The notes below the pieces were generated by a model. That model had not been told where the DNA came from. It did not search any database and was given only the letters and a program-made list of their open reading frames with translations. The position numbers and the translations under genes were made by a program. From positions 76,614,538 through 76,678,537 of the forward strand of contig NC_088709.1 of assembly GCF_963576615.1 (NCBI RefSeq): a stretch of DNA of 64,000 bases, read 5' to 3'. Shown in pieces: positions 13,069 to 22,667 of the stretch (its first letter is position 1; every line of letters begins with the position of its first letter). The stretch is from Watersipora subatra (lineage: Eukaryota; Bryozoa; Gymnolaemata; Cheilostomatida; Watersiporidae).

Positions 13069-13085
13069 TGGCGCAGTTGACGAAG
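13069..13085 (+). promoter_or_regulatory. Possible primer-binding site
   Basis: A TGG-starting stretch, tggcgcagttgacgaag, lies about 28 bp after the 5' LTR. Primer sites normally start within a few bases of the LTR and I cannot match it to a tRNA end from memory, so this is tentative. Confidence 0.25.
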
Positions 13086-13196
13086 CTCTGATTTTTTTCT
13101 TTTTTGTTATCATTAGCGATAATTTTTCTGGTTGCGGGTAAGTTAAACGGTTGTATAGACCCTTTCACGGGCGTGTAGGTGAGGTAACGTGAGGTA

Positions 13197-13358
13197 GGGT
13201 AGTGTTGTGAGGTGTAGTAGCGGTGTTTTTGAGGTGCAATTATTTATTAGGGTAGTGTTGTGAGGTGTAGTAGCAGTGTTGTTGAGGTGCAATTATTTAT
13301 TAGGGTAGTGTTGTGAGGTGTAGTAGCAGTGTTGTTGAGGTGTAATTATTTATTACAT
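13197..13358 (+). repeat. Three 54-bp repeats in the retrotransposon leader
   Basis: Three direct copies (from 13197, 13251 and 13305) of a unit containing ggtagtgttgtgaggtgtag and ending in attatttatta. They lie between the 5' LTR and gag, where packaging and translation signals are expected. Confidence 0.88.
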
Positions 13359-13438
13359 ATTCGGAGGTGGGAGTTACACTAATTATACGAGTGGGGTAGA
13401 GCGTATTCGTGGCGAGGGAGATATTGTATCGGGTAGAG

Positions 13439-14707
13439 ATGGAGAGTGGGTTTCCGAAGCTGGTGTTTGGAGAGCACGGTGATGGGTCGTGGGAGAGATT
13501 CATAGAGGAGATGAATTTATGTATAGAGAGTGCTGTAGAGAGAAGAGGTTACGAAGGTGAAGGTGAAAATAGGCGCCCTATTATGAGAGGTAGAGCTAGG
13601 TTAGTGCCACTATTGAGAGCTATTGGGCACAGTGGTAGAGAAGTATTGAGAGGTGCAGGGTTTAACGTAGATGGCGTAAATTCTACTTATGAAGGGGCAG
13701 TGGAGGTTTTACAGGGTTATTATGGTAGACAGGAGAGTATGTTCGTAAAGGGGCATAAGTTCCTTACGGCTAGGCAGACACTTGGGGAAAGTGATAGAGA
13801 GTTTTTACAACGGGTAGAGAGTTTGAGCAGATATGCAGAGGTGACTAACGATAATGATAGGGTAAGGTTTGCCCTTATTGTGGCGGTTAACGGGTTGAGA
13901 AATAGAGAAGTAAGCAGAGAGTTAATGAAGAATGCCAATCTTACTTGGGCGTTATTGCAGGAGGCATTGAGGGCTCGAGAAATGGCCGACAGCTCTGATA
14001 GATTTTTGAGAGGTGAGGGTAGAAGTACCGATTTAAAGAGTGAGGTTAAGAGAGAAGTAGCAAAGGTATCAGAGTTTGATAGCCGAGTGCAGTACAGGAG
14101 TAATGATAGAGATAGAAGTTATGATTCAGCAGGTAGATCTTCCCCTAGGGGTAGCCCGAGGAGTAGTAGAGAGTATTATGGTAGTGAAGAGCAAGGTGCT
14201 AGTAGATATGGGACAATAGGCAGGGAGTATAACAAAGACGGTGACAGTAGAAAGTATAGAGACAATAGCAGGGAGAGGCATGTCTCTAGATCTAGAGCAA
14301 GCAGTAGAGACGGCAGTGGAGGTAGAGTATGCTACAATTGTAAACGTAGTGGGCATGAGATGAGGAGTTGTCCCTCCATTAAATGTTTTTGTTGTGGACA
14401 GCGAGGACATGTATCCCGTTATTGTAGGGATAGGAGAGAAGTAGGTTATGACGGGCGGGGTAGTAGCAGGAGGTCAGGAGGTAGTCGAGATAATAGCTAC
14501 GAGCGGTATGGTAGCAGGGACAGTAGTGGGGAGAGGTATAGGGGCCGAGGAAGCCCCCGCGAGATTAGAGACAAATTTGGCAGGCACAGGGACAACAGTA
14601 TGGATAGGTTTGAGGGGGAGAAGTATAAGGAGAGGTACCAAGATAGTAGTAAGGGCAGAAGTGTCAGGTTCTCTGGTTCTAGGGATAAGTATGAGGAGGA
14701 CAGTTGA
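13439..14707 (+). CDS. gag: Retrotransposon Gag with two CCHC zinc knuckles and an RS-rich tail
   Basis: The first in-frame ATG is at 13439, giving 422 residues; the open frame itself extends a few codons further upstream. The N-terminal ~200 residues are helical and capsid-like ('DREFLQRVESLSRYAE', 'LRNREVSRELMKNA'). Two zinc knuckles with CX2CX4HX4C spacing start at residues 298 (CYNCKRSGHEMRSC) and 316 (CFCCGQRGHVSRYC). The regions before and after the knuckles are very rich in Arg, Ser, Gly and Tyr with many RS/SR pairs, like SR-protein tails. Gag should form particles and bind RNA through the knuckles. The frame ends at UGA 14705-14707, followed directly by CUAG, with protease continuing in the same frame. 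Confidence 0.92.
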   Translation: MESGFPKLVFGEHGDGSWERFIEEMNLCIESAVERRGYEGEGENRRPIMRGRARLVPLLRAIGHSGREVLRGAGFNVDGVNSTYEGAVEVLQGYYGRQESMFVKGHKFLTARQTLGESDREFLQRVESLSRYAEVTNDNDRVRFALIVAVNGLRNREVSRELMKNANLTWALLQEALRAREMADSSDRFLRGEGRSTDLKSEVKREVAKVSEFDSRVQYRSNDRDRSYDSAGRSSPRGSPRSSREYYGSEEQGASRYGTIGREYNKDGDSRKYRDNSRERHVSRSRASSRDGSGGRVCYNCKRSGHEMRSCPSIKCFCCGQRGHVSRYCRDRREVGYDGRGSSRRSGGSRDNSYERYGSRDSSGERYRGRGSPREIRDKFGRHRDNSMDRFEGEKYKERYQDSSKGRSVRFSGSRDKYEEDS

Positions 14708-14711
14708 CTAG
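14705..14711 (+). promoter_or_regulatory. Predicted stop-codon readthrough signal UGA-CUA-G
   Basis: The gag stop and next four bases are TGACTAG. UGA followed by CUA(G) is an established readthrough context in animal mRNAs and some alphaviruses. The protease frame is the same as gag and stays open from 14708, so readthrough would give a Gag-protease fusion of about 847 codons. Function is inferred. Confidence 0.72.
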
Positions 14712-15982
14712 AAAGGAGAATTGTACAGGTTTTGAAGGTCAATGGGAAGAACGTTGAATTTACGTTTGATACTGGGGCAGAGGTGTCGACTGTAACCGAG
14801 GGGACGGCCGAAAGGCTGAACCTACGGCTAGAGGAGCCATCTACTGTTTTGGCGGGAATAGATGGTCGTAAGCTAAGAGTAGTCGGTAAAGCAGGTGTTC
14901 AGTTGGAAAGTAAATATAGAGTTATGGAGACAGAGGTATATGTGGTGAAAGGATTGAGAACGAACTTCTTGGGCATAACTGAGTTAAGGCAGCTTAAATT
15001 ATTTGCTGTTGTAAACGCGGTTTGCGAAAGTAAGTTTGAGGCTGTTAAGGAGTGTAGAAGTATTAAGCCAGTTAAGCCGTTTTCGTCAAGAACCATTATT
15101 GCTGGGTCAAGTTATGTTTCAGATGATGTCGAGTTGCAAAACCTGACAAAGAAGTCTGACAGAGAGAGCGAAGTTAAGAGAGGTCACACAGGTCAAGATT
15201 GGTGGACTTGTAAAACCAAGGGAGTGAAGAGTAGCGAATACGTGGAAATTGGTAGCCAACAGGGGACAGCCCAAGGCACCAGAGATGTGCAAGGGTCTAT
15301 GGGGTGTGATGGAGAACAGAGTCACGATGAGGTAAGGGAAGGTGCTGAGAAAGTAGCTGAACCAGTGTCTGTAATGGAAAATGTTTGCTCTTTTTTAGCC
15401 GAGGTATCCAGCAATGGAATGTTAGACAGAGAAGGTCATGAGAAAAAGGTAGCAGAGATTGAAAGAGAGGAAAGGGAGGTGCGGAGGAAGTCGAAGGAGA
15501 AATTGGCTAAGCTGAAAGCCAAACGGGAGGCAGCAGTCATGGAGTTGGAAAATGTCAAGGCTTTCAGGGTAGTGGTGCAGGAGTTAGCCGAGGTTCAGGG
15601 GAGAATTGCTGGTAGCAGACCTGCACTGGTTGCAGGTGAGGTTGAGCTAGATAGGTCTGGGCCTATGCCAACTCCCAGCTCTGTGGTGCCATCCCCTGTG
15701 CAGCCGGTTACGGCCCAGGTGGAGACCTCCCACAGGAAGCCTGTCGAGCCTGCCTCTTATTGGGGAGAGCGAGGTAAAGACGGAAGAGACGGAGATGAGG
15801 TTGAGGAGTCATTACTGACCCAACCAAAAGACTCCGGGCTAGTCAGGGTTGGTGGAAGTAGTGTTGGAGATGTTGGTGGAAGGAGTGTTGGTAGTGACAG
15901 TGGTCACGGTAAAAGTATTGGTAGCGGCGGAGGTCAGAGTGATGGAAAAGCCAGTGCAGACTGGCAATGGAGCTGGCAGTAG
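14708..15982 (+). CDS. pro: Retropepsin-like aspartic protease with coiled-coil tail (expressed by readthrough)
   Basis: In frame with gag and without a convincing ATG of its own, so readthrough is the likely route of expression. The protease domain is about 90 residues: 'FTFDTGAEVSTVT' with the catalytic DTGA (Asp codon at 14768), a flap-like 'GIDGRKLRVVGKAG', then 'NFLGITELRQLKLF' in the position of the usual hydrophobic-Leu-Gly motif. In relatives a reverse transcriptase would follow; here there is a Glu/Lys/Arg-rich stretch likely to form a coiled coil (about 15430-15600), then Pro- and Gly/Ser-rich sequence to a TAG at 15980. A +1 frame overlapping the end stays open to 16127 with an acidic tail, perhaps a former continuation. 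Confidence 0.85.
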   Translation, partial: LERRIVQVLKVNGKNVEFTFDTGAEVSTVTEGTAERLNLRLEEPSTVLAGIDGRKLRVVGKAGVQLESKYRVMETEVYVVKGLRTNFLGITELRQLKLFAVVNAVCESKFEAVKECRSIKPVKPFSSRTIIAGSSYVSDDVELQNLTKKSDRESEVKRGHTGQDWWTCKTKGVKSSEYVEIGSQQGTAQGTRDVQGSMGCDGEQSHDEVREGAEKVAEPVSVMENVCSFLAEVSSNGMLDREGHEKKVAEIEREEREVRRKSKEKLAKLKAKREAAVMELENVKAFRVVVQELAEVQGRIAGSRPALVAGEVELDRSGPMPTPSSVVPSPVQPVTAQVETSHRKPVEPASYWGERGKDGRDGDEVEESLLTQPKDSGLVRVGGSSVGDVGGRSVGSDSGHGKSIGSGGGQSDGKASADWQWSWQ

Positions 15983-16127
15983 CGAGAAGAGTACACTGAT
16001 TTATACAACAGTGAGAGTGGAGGATCAGGAGAGTGAGGAGAGTAGTGCGGCCGGGTACGACAGCAGCCCCGGGTTGCTGGGGAGTGATGGTACGCAGGAG
16101 GAGTCGATGGAGGAAGACCTGGGTTAA
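15983..16127 (+). pseudogene. Acidic C-terminal remnant in +1 frame
   Basis: The frame is +1 relative to the protease and opens at 15849 inside it. Past the TAG at 15980-15982 it continues with 'VRVEDQESEESSAAGYDSS' to TAA at 16125. It could be the end of a longer polyprotein displaced by an indel. No domain recognised. Confidence 0.4.
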
Positions 16128-16203
16128 AGCGTAAGGTAAACTTCACCAGCAAGGTGAGTTGATGAATGAGTCCCAATGTATTTCTGGAAGGTTAGTGGCC
16201 CAT

Positions 16204-16228
16204 ACAAAAAAAGAAAAGAAAAAGGGCA
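16204..16228 (+). promoter_or_regulatory. Polypurine tract before the 3' LTR
   Basis: An A/G run (aaaaaaagaaaagaaaaaggg) followed by ca, directly upstream of the 3' LTR at 16229, where plus-strand DNA synthesis is primed in this class. Confidence 0.8.
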
Positions 16229-16305
16229 TGTTGTATAATCGAGCTGGTGGGCCGCGGGCTACGCTAATGCCCGAGGTCATGGTAGTACACACCGTTTATA
16301 TAACA
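16229..16305 (+). repeat. 3' LTR with 123-bp internal deletion (77 bp)
   Basis: The first 58 and last 19 bases match the two ends of the 5' LTR. The missing 123 bp lie between two copies of 'agt', a microhomology deletion, and include the repeats and the TATA-like box. Confidence 0.92.
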
Positions 16306-17530
16306 CTCCTAAGAATTTCACATTTGTAACATTATTTATTGGCTTACCGTTTATACTTATATTTTGGCAAGGTTCAAATTTATTTTGATAATTTTTTATT
16401 ATTATAAACTTTGTTTTATCAATGTTACGAGTTAGTTTGTTTGCAGTACACCAATTTTGAACTCTATCTAAAGCGGAATTGATTAAGTGGATATTATCAT
16501 TTAATTTCTTGTCAGTAAAAAACAGATTTGTATCATCAGCAAACAAAATAGTAGAGAAGGGTTTCGAATAATAAATTGAATCGTTTATATAGAGAAGGAA
16601 CAATGTAGGGCCGAGGAAAGAACCTTGTGGAACCCCACATTCAATTTGTTGTGATTCTAGTCGAGTAGATTTATCTAGATATACTGACCGAGTTCTATCA
16701 GAAAGGTAACTTTTAACTAGTTCGACAGTGCTGCATGAAAAACTATAAGCTGTGAGTTTTTGAAGCAAAATAGAGTGTTTATGGTGTCGAACGCCTTCGA
16801 GAAGTCAATAAAAATACCTAGGACTATGTTGTTTCCATTTAAAGCAGAAAAAGACTGATTTGAAAAATCTATTAGCGCATTATGTGTGCCTTTTCCTTTT
16901 TAAAACCCATATTGATGTTAGGTTATTATGCTGTGTTTCCAAATGATTCTGCACCTGAGCGTTCATGACTTTCTCAAAAACTTATTAAAAAACTGGTAGA
17001 ATAGATATAGGTCTATAATTGCTAGACACCATTTTTGATCCTTTTTTAAACAACAGTAGTACCTTTGCAACTTTCATGTTAGTAGGAACAGACAGTGCCA
17101 GTGTTAATTGTCATGTTTATTATATAGGTTAAGGGTAATGTAAGGTAGGGTGCACACAAGACGAGTTAAAGTGTTATTAACAACACATTCGTCTACATGA
17201 AATAATAAAGCTTTTAGACCTAATTGAATGTAACTCAAGTTGGCTTTCAGGAAAAGCTTTAGCAAGCTGAGGTCCTATTTGGGTAAAATAATTGTTAAAT
17301 TTATTTGCTATTTGTAGCTGGTTTGTTAATGATTTCATCATTGCTATCTGAAAGCAGCTTAACAATTTCATTGTCTTCGATAGCTTTCATTCCACTAGCT
17401 TGCTTGACCACTTTCCACATTTCAGCGGAGTTGGAAGATTCAGCTATTCGCTTTTCATCAAACATGTATACATTTAGCTTTTTTAGTGAATGTAGTGAGC
17501 TTTGCATGTGCTGTTTTTGTAATATTTAAA

Positions 17531-18536
17531 TCTCTGATAAAAGTGTTAAAGATGCCGTTACTATTAAAATTTTCTGTCTACAAACCATTGAATTACCAAT
17601 AAAACATTACTCATATTGATAGACAGTAGCACACAAAGTGCTTAAATTCCTTCAGAAAGCAAAAGAAAATTTTTTTAAAAGGTAAACAAAGATGTTAATC
17701 CACCTCATACAAAGCTCTAAAAATTCATGAAAAAAAGAAAACGGTGCAATTATAATGTCTTGTCTATTACATTAATCTTCGTTGAGTTAGCTGAGTAAAT
17801 AAAGCAGTCAATTTATAACTAGCATGAAATTGTTTCGCATATGTTATTAACTGGACTACTGCTTGTGTTCAAGTATGTGAAACAATTATAAAACGCTTCA
17901 GAAGGAGATTACATCTGGTTAAAAAAAAGGTTGTTAGTAACACCTTAGCAAAATGTGTGGACATTACTGTTGCGACAGCTCCTTTACAGTGGAAGCTCAT
18001 GAAGATGTGCAGGACAGAAAACAATCTTTAGTATAATTCTATACTCTATATGTATTTTATATTCCAGGAACAAAAAGAGCATTGTCATTTGTGTTGTTAT
18101 AAAGTGTCATAGCATTGCATAGTCGGCTGCACTAGATAAACTGCAATGAAAAGGTTATTTTAACTTAATTGAGTCCTTGTTACAGATTTTAGTAGAAGAC
18201 TAACAGAATTGAACTGGACTAACTTTTAAAATAATTATTCCCAAAACTCATTTATTCTTTATATGACTCAAGAAATATACGCAAGACGCAGTTACCCCTT
18301 TATTGGCATTGGTAGGATTCAAATAGGTTTTACATTCTGTTTACATTAATATTCAATATATAAGAACTAGAAGAGATAAGCTATAGGTATGCAAGACTGA
18401 TCCAAAAAACTAGATTAAAACTTTTAAAGTAAACAGCTTATGGAATAGACACTGTACAGCAGCAACATTCAATAACACTGTCATATTAAACATCTCCTTA
18501 AAATGAGTAAGAGTTTAAATGTTGGAGGGTTTTAGG
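17531..18536. other. No gene seen
   Basis: AT-rich sequence upstream of the LINE remnant. No exon, RNA gene or transposon ends recognised. Confidence 0.45.
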
Positions 18537-18538
18537 TA

Positions 18539-19658
18539 CAGTCAAACATGGATAACTCGTCCACGGATAGCTCGAACACATGGTTAACTCGAACATTTTC
18601 TTTGGTCCGTTCCCTCGTAATGATAAATTGCTATAGATAACTCGAACTCAACACTGTTAATTCGAACTGTTTTTTTGCCCAACGGTACCGAAACGGTTGT
18701 TATCGCTTTAGAAAATCACTTTATTCAAAGCCATAGAGGTAAACTTCATCATTTCGTAATTCATAAGCGTCGTTATTACCACCATCGGCAAAATATTTTT
18801 GTCAACGACTTTTCTAAAAGTTTGGTGAAATTTGATTTATACTGCGATACGATGAATAGCACGGGCTAGCCGGGTCACGCGCGCAAGGATTTTCGCCACG
18901 CACATACAAAACAAAAATCGCATGTTGTTTTGTATGTGCGTGGCGAAAATCCTTGAGTGCGTGACCCGGCTAGCCCGTGATGAATAGTTTTCCGACGTTG
19001 ATTCCGTGTTGAATCAACGTCGGAATGTTGAATGTTTAAAACGTCTTAAAAAATGTTGTAATTAAACGTATACGTTGTCTGAGCTACAAAAAACTATTCA
19101 TCGTTTGACCTAAACACAGAATACGTGTGTACATTCAATAAGTATCTATTAAAAAAGCGTGAGTGATATAGAATGTATCGTAAAACCTCGTAAAACTTCT
19201 AATTGAACTGCCTCGGAGTGTTGCTCTTAACGAATCCCAGGTAAAGTAAGGTAATCTGCATAAACTTCAAGAAAAAACGGCAAAATTGATCGTGGGTAAA
19301 ACCCCAAAAGAAAAAAATGTCTTTTCTTTTGAGCATTTCAACAACGATCAAGTTTTGCCAATGTCAATCTGAAAAACGTCCTGGCAATAACATCACCTCA
19401 AACAACAAACCAATCTCAAGTGATAGAAAAATCTCTATACTTTTTCATGAAAACGTTTTAAACTTTACATTAGAAGCATTTAATTTGAAACAAGCCATTT
19501 GTGCTTTTGATTTATATTATAGTTTGTATATGTACATGTATCTACTAATAAATAAGTAAATATATGGACTTGTGACAGTGCTCTGATAACTTGAACGCTC
19601 TGATAATTCGAACACTTTTGCTCGGTCCCTTGAAGTTCGAGTGATCCATGTTTGACTG
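18539..19658. mobile_element. Inverted-repeat DNA transposon remnant (CAGTCAAACATGG ends)
   Basis: Left end CAGTCAAACATGGATAACTCG and right end cgagtgatccatgtttgactg are inverted repeats. Subterminal 'aactcgaac/aattcgaac' motifs recur in both arms. TA precedes the left end but the right flank is TC, so the duplication is eroded or misplaced. Pogo/mariner-like by its ends. No transposase domain seen. It hosts a nested hairpin element at 18860-18979. Confidence 0.75.
18860..18979. mobile_element. Foldback hairpin element nested in the transposon
   Basis: About 120 bp forming a near-perfect hairpin: arms begin CACGGGCTAGCC and include aaggattttcgccacgcaca, with a loop of about 10 bases. It is flanked by ATGAATAG on both sides (8 bp; 9 bp, GATGAATAG, if the last G is counted in the duplication). 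A related hairpin is at 25521-25681. Confidence 0.82.
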
Positions 19659-22117
19659 TCTGTTTAAATGTTAAACAACAGAAAAAATTTTAATAGGTCA
19701 CACAAAATAAAATGAAAGAAGCCAATGCTAATAAGGTTGAGAGTTTTAGGACCAGCTTCAGTTAAAACACTGAACTTAAATGGAGATTTAGTAATGCTAA
19801 ATTGTTGCTTCGTGAATCAAATTGAATTATACAAGCTATCATTATGTGCTGCATCAAATATGAGTACAAAAATCAATATCAGGTAATGTGGCCAAATATG
19901 TGAACACATATTATAACCACTATAACCAAGAGTGCATCCGAAACCAGATTCCTATTAGCAATGCCAAGAGAGTGGTTGATAATGAGAATGGATATATTGT
20001 TCTGTTTGGATATCACAGCATAGTTGCTTGTTTATCTTTTTCAATAACGTAAACAGGTATAAACTAAAACAGATTGTAGCTCTACAACATACTGTAGATG
20101 TAGATGTAGAATGTATTTTATGTATATAAAATAAGAAGGCAAGGGAAGAACATTGTTAGTAACGTAATACATCTCAATAATGAGGCCACTTTATCACAAA
20201 TGAGACTGCTTTACAACACAAACAAGGCAATACACAGCCCTAATGGCAGAACTCAGTGTGAGACCCTTACGCAAATAGGGGCATGTGAACAGCGATGCAT
20301 AGTTAACAAGGTTAAACAGACTCTTGTTGCAGTGTAACAAACAGAAATACAAATACCTCATCGTCAAGCTGTAAGAGCGCCATCTTCTGAGTTTCTATAG
20401 CAAAATTTATACTATTCGTGTAACATTTTTATGGGTTTTTAATTTATTGCACTGTTCTGTGCGTGCACTAATAATAGCTCAAACGTTTAAAATTTGCAGA
20501 TACGGGATGCTTTGATGCAGGAAACATAGCCTACACCGAACCACTACTTGCTGTTAATTTTTTTTTCAATAAGATTGTAAAAATTTTTATTAAATAATTG
20601 TAATATAATATTTGCATGCATTTAAATTTTCACATGAACGTATGTTTTGCTAATGACATTTGGTGTTTGCGGCTGTTTTTGAGGACGAAGGCGTGGCTTT
20701 AGGTACTACTACCTTTTACCTAGTCTATTTATGCATAGGACGTCGCATGAATCTTTTGCTCATTTGAATAAAACGTCGATTGGGCCGCGTCACAAATAAA
20801 TGCCGACAAACATGATTGACCGTGCTGTTTCGTTCACACGAGAGAGCAACTCCAAATTTATCATAACTTTGGTGATTCTTACAGTTTCGAGAAAATAGAC
20901 TGTAGTAGCTAATTTGTGTCTAGTACAAAGTGTATAGTTTGTTGGGACATACAAAATGTACCTATACTAAATACAAAATTCATAGATCTTTCTCTTGTAA
21001 CCTATTTATAGATTTTATAACCCATTTATAGTGTTTTATAACCTATTTAGAGCCTTTTGTTACTATTTTTGTTTCTGTAGTTTATACAATGTTGGACTTG
21101 TAGAAATAAAAATGTGCTTTTCACTATTAAGTGTTGGTATTAATTATATCTGGGCACTTTCTGAATAATTAGTTCAAACAATCCGAGTAAAAGGCACACA
21201 AAGTAGACACAGTCAGAAATAGAACAAGATGAAAAATGAAATCTGGCACTTATATTTGTGTTGATGCAAAAAAGATATGTATAATATGAATTTTCTAAAA
21301 AACACATAACAGTGTTAAAGACATAACAATGGTGATTTTAAAATAACAATATAAGTTAAAAATGCAAGACAAATATTATTTTTAACCCGAACTTTGGCAA
21401 ATAGGTTTGTCACATCTACATTATGAATTATTGGACCTATTACATTACAATTATTATTATTATTACATAACATTATTGAATTACACCTGGACTAGCGTAG
21501 ACAAATATTGAGTAGCGGTTAGACAAGGATAAACTTTACTCACCTGTTTATCCCTCATGAAGACCAACCAGGGTTCCTAGATAAGTTAGTGAATGAATAA
21601 GCTATGATGCGTTGAAGTGATGCATAATGATTCATATTCTTTGAGAGTATTGTTCATATTCATTACTAATGATTTTCATTAAAATTGAGTACAGAGAACT
21701 ATTTTATACAGTGTTAAAAACTCTACAACTAACGAGAGTTACTGGTGCAACGATAACAATCTCAGAAAGAATTTAAATTCTTTAATATAATAATATCTGG
21801 TAATAGTTTATTTTTTGATTTTATATTTTAATTCTTCTGTAATTATTAATTAGAATCAAAATGTCTTATAAAAAAGAGATGGATATGTTTATAGTTTTAT
21901 CTGTATTAGTTAGCTTCTCGATTTTAATTTCCCTCAGGACAAAATTAGACCTCAAAGTGGCACTTTTGGTCAAAAGTTTGTACAAAGTAAAGTTGAGCAA
22001 GAGAATCAAGCAATGTTTTCTCAGTACGGTGAGTAGGACCAAATTATCTCAGAATGGTCATATCTTTCTGTGACAGTACTGTAGCGCTTTATTGGTAGTC
22101 CTCTGTGAAAATACTCA
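19659..22117. other. No gene seen
   Basis: AT-rich intergenic sequence. Open frames are short and show no recognisable domain. Confidence 0.45.
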
Positions 22118-22667
22118 AGACATAGAGTGTTAGATAATAGACATAGAGTGTTAGATAATAGACATAGAGTGTTAGATAATAGACATAGAGTGTTAAATGA
22201 TAGACATAGAGTGTTAGATAATAGACATAGAGTGTTAGATAATAGACATAGAGTGTTAGATAATAGACATAGAGTGTTAGATAATAGACATAGAGTGTTA
22301 AATGATAGACATAGAGTGTTAGATAATAGACATAGAGTGTTAGTTAATAGACATCGAGTGTTAGATAATAGACATAGAGTGTTAAATGATAGACATAGAG
22401 TGTTAGATAATAGACATAGAGTGTTAAATAATAGACATAGAGTGTTAAATGATAGACATAGAGTGTTAGATAATAGACATAGAGTGTTAGTTAATAGACA
22501 TTGAGTGTTAGATAATAGACATAGAGTGTTAAATGATAGACATAGAGTGTTAGATAATAGACATAGAGTGTTAGATAATAGACATAGAGTGTTAAATGAT
22601 AGACATAGAGTGTTAGATAATAGACATAGAGTGTTAGTTAATTAATAGACATAGAGTGTTAAATAGT
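22118..22667. repeat. 21-bp minisatellite, about 26 copies
   Basis: Unit AGACATAGAGTGTTAGATAAT, with variants ...aatgat, ...gttaat and ...aataat. The multiple-of-three unit gives an open frame coding a 7-residue repeat (RHRVLDN); there is no sign of a real gene. Confidence 0.93.

Larger units (their letters stand above)
12846..16305 (+). mobile_element. LTR retrotransposon, gag-protease only
   Basis: A 3,460-bp element with TG...CA termini, flanked by the 5-bp duplication ctcct (12841-12845 and 16306-16310). Contents in order: 5' LTR, untranslated leader with three 54-bp repeats, gag, an in-frame UGA, retropepsin with a long coiled-coil and low-complexity tail, a purine tract and a shortened 3' LTR. 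No reverse transcriptase, RNase H, integrase or envelope is seen. It must therefore be non-autonomous, either an internally deleted Ty3/gypsy-like element or a gag-pro parasite. It is inserted antisense in a LINE. Confidence 0.92.
12262..17530 (-). pseudogene. Non-LTR retrotransposon (LINE), decayed and split by an LTR element
   Basis: Two minus-strand pieces, 16306-17530 and 12262-12845, are one LINE interrupted by the LTR element. The upstream piece has a linker ('IANKFNNYFTQIGPQLA') and reverse transcriptase motifs: 'CGVPQGSFLGPTLFLLYIND' and the catalytic box FADD near 16527. The downstream piece gives the thumb and C-terminal region ('SFYNSLINSKLIYCLEAWGN'), ending in a stop at 12272. 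The frame resumes across the insertion when the 5-bp duplication is discounted. Upstream of about 16770 the frame is broken by stops, so the LINE is dead. It resembles the Jockey/CR1 group; clade not determined. Confidence 0.85.

Noticed and set aside
22127..22504. 125-residue RHRVLDN repeat protein
   Set aside because: Product of the 21-bp minisatellite.
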